Shown: positions 22,975 through 23,858 of the stretch, piece after piece
Numbering within the stretch: the stretch's first letter is position 1
How the letters are laid out: each line of letters opens with the position of its first letter
NCBI GenBank assembly: GCA_002399285.1
Contig: DHDI01000010.1
Location: 53,743 to 77,600, forward strand
Source: Thermoanaerobacterales bacterium UBA4880
Lineage (GTDB): Bacteria > Bacillota > Thermoanaerobacteria > Thermoanaerobacterales > UBA4877
Length of the DNA: 23,858 nucleotides
Direction: 5' to 3'
The notes under the pieces: model-generated
Seen by the model: the letters and a program-made list of their open reading frames with translations, nothing else
The model's database searches: none
What the model was told of the DNA's origin: nothing
Program-made: the position numbers and the translations under genes

Positions 22975-23858
22975 TTGAACAAAGTATTTAGGAATGCAAG
23001 CTTTTATATATTGATAATTATCGCTATTTATGCCATAGTTACCATGTACGGTATGCAGACCATGGACGTAAAAGATTTTGACTATGCTCGGCTTGTAAGA
23101 GAGATAAACAACAATAATGTCAGCAGCATAACCTTAGCCGACAATGTTGTTACCGGCGAGCTCAAGGACGGTACCTCTTTTCAGTCGACTATTATAAATC
23201 AGGAGAGTTTTGATACCTTTTTACAGCCCTATATAGTGAACGGGCAGATCAAATATGTTGAACCCAAGAATACGAATCCCCCTTGGTGGATGCAGATGCT
23301 GCCGACCATATTCATGATTGCCATATTCGTGGTATTCTGGTATCTTATCATGCAGCAGTCCCAGGGCGGCGGCAATAAGGGTGTGATGTCTTTCGGCAAG
23401 AGCAAGGCCAGAGTGACCACCGATCAGACCAAGAAGGTCACTTTCGACGACGTGGCAGGCGAGGATGAGGAAAAGGCGGAACTGCAGGAGGTCGTGGAGT
23501 TTTTGAAACAGCCCCGGAGATTTTTGGAACTGGGCGCCAGGATACCCAAGGGCGTTCTGCTTGTGGGTCCTCCAGGAACAGGTAAGACGCTTTTGGCCAA
23601 GGCCGTTTCCGGAGAAGCCGGGGTGCCGTTCTTCAGCATAAGCGGTTCCGACTTCGTGGAGATGTTCGTAGGCGTCGGCGCCGCCAGGGTGAGGGATCTG
23701 TTCGAGCAGGCCAAGAAGAATTCCCCCTGCATAATATTCATAGATGAGATAGATGCCGTAGGCAGGCACAGAGGTGCCGGTCTGGGCGGCGGGCATGATG
23801 AAAGAGAACAGACTTTAAATCAGCTGCTGGTGGAGATGGACGGCTTCGGCGCGAACGA
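22975..23858 (+). CDS. ftsH: ATP-dependent zinc metalloprotease FtsH (3' end missing)
   Basis: Only the first 294 residues are present; the frame is open to the end of the window. FtsH is a membrane-bound hexameric AAA+ protease for membrane and regulatory proteins. Two membrane helices (about residues 8-24 and 106-126) flank the extracytoplasmic domain. The AAA module then begins with [15 protein letters not shown], Walker A GPPGTGKT and Walker [10 protein letters not shown]. The start is TTG 22975, because AAGGAGGAGGAT (22957-22968) precedes it, with GGAGG 8 nt away; no ATG fits. The HEXXH zinc protease domain must lie beyond the window. Confidence 0.96.
   Translation, partial: MNKVFRNASFYILIIIAIYAIVTMYGMQTMDVKDFDYARLVREINNNNVSSITLADNVVTGELKDGTSFQSTIINQESFDTFLQPYIVNGQIKYVEPKNTNPPWWMQMLPTIFMIAIFVVFWYLIMQQSQGGGNKGVMSFGKSKARVTTDQTKKVTFDDVAGEDEEKAELQEVVEFLKQPRRFLELGARIPKGVLLVGPPGTGKTLLAKAVSGEAGVPFFSISGSDFVEMFVGVGAARVRDLFEQAKKNSPCIIFIDEIDAVGRHRGAGLGGGHDEREQTLNQLLVEMDGFGAN

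Overview
The window (about 50% GC by eye) comes from the chromosome of an endospore-forming, low-to-mid-GC Gram-positive bacterium, most likely a Clostridia member. The main reason is the block spoIIE - VWA protein - Ser/Thr kinase - tilS - hpt - ftsH at the right end, which has the same order as Bacillus subtilis spoIIE-yabS-yabT-tilS-hprT-ftsH. Further support comes from strong AGGAGG-type ribosome binding sites, GTG/TTG starts and frequent AGG/ATA codons. I cannot name the species.

Layout. 1-7047 is a sugar-uptake locus: the 3' end of a LytS/YesM-type sensor kinase, a tandem ABC ATPase-like protein with ruined nucleotide-binding motifs, a complete ribose-type ABC importer (ATPase, permease, lipoprotein receptor) and a ROK sugar kinase. 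7087-11854 holds mixed housekeeping genes: DUF445 membrane protein, DUF402 protein, GNAT acetyltransferase overlapping a PflX-like radical SAM protein, a MazG-like pyrophosphohydrolase, a DUF2148 ferredoxin-domain protein and a CapA-family lipoprotein. 11906-13333 (minus strand) encodes a 475-residue all-helical protein that I do not recognise.

13474-16780 is the most interesting part. A consensus promoter is followed by two complete ydaO/yuaA-type (cyclic di-AMP) riboswitch aptamers in tandem, the first with its own terminator. They precede a two-gene operon: an opine-dehydrogenase-family oxidoreductase overlapping by 4 nt a B12-dependent mutase-like protein. Cyclic di-AMP riboswitches normally govern potassium, osmolyte and cell-wall genes. 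I infer that the pair could make an undescribed amino-acid-derived compatible solute or envelope metabolite. The operon ends at a perfect terminator.

16777-23858 is the sporulation/housekeeping block. spoIIE has a 0A-like box and a sigma-A-like promoter with an unusual 21-nt spacer, as known for Spo0A-driven spoIIE of Bacillus. The VWA protein appears circularly permuted. ftsH runs off the window.

Six intergenic copies of one degenerate, MITE-like palindromic repeat (ends CAGACCG(A)TGACA, interior of variable length) are scattered through the window at 4811, 6006, 11859, 13361, 16590 and 19230. No tRNA, rRNA, CRISPR array, prophage or transposase was seen.
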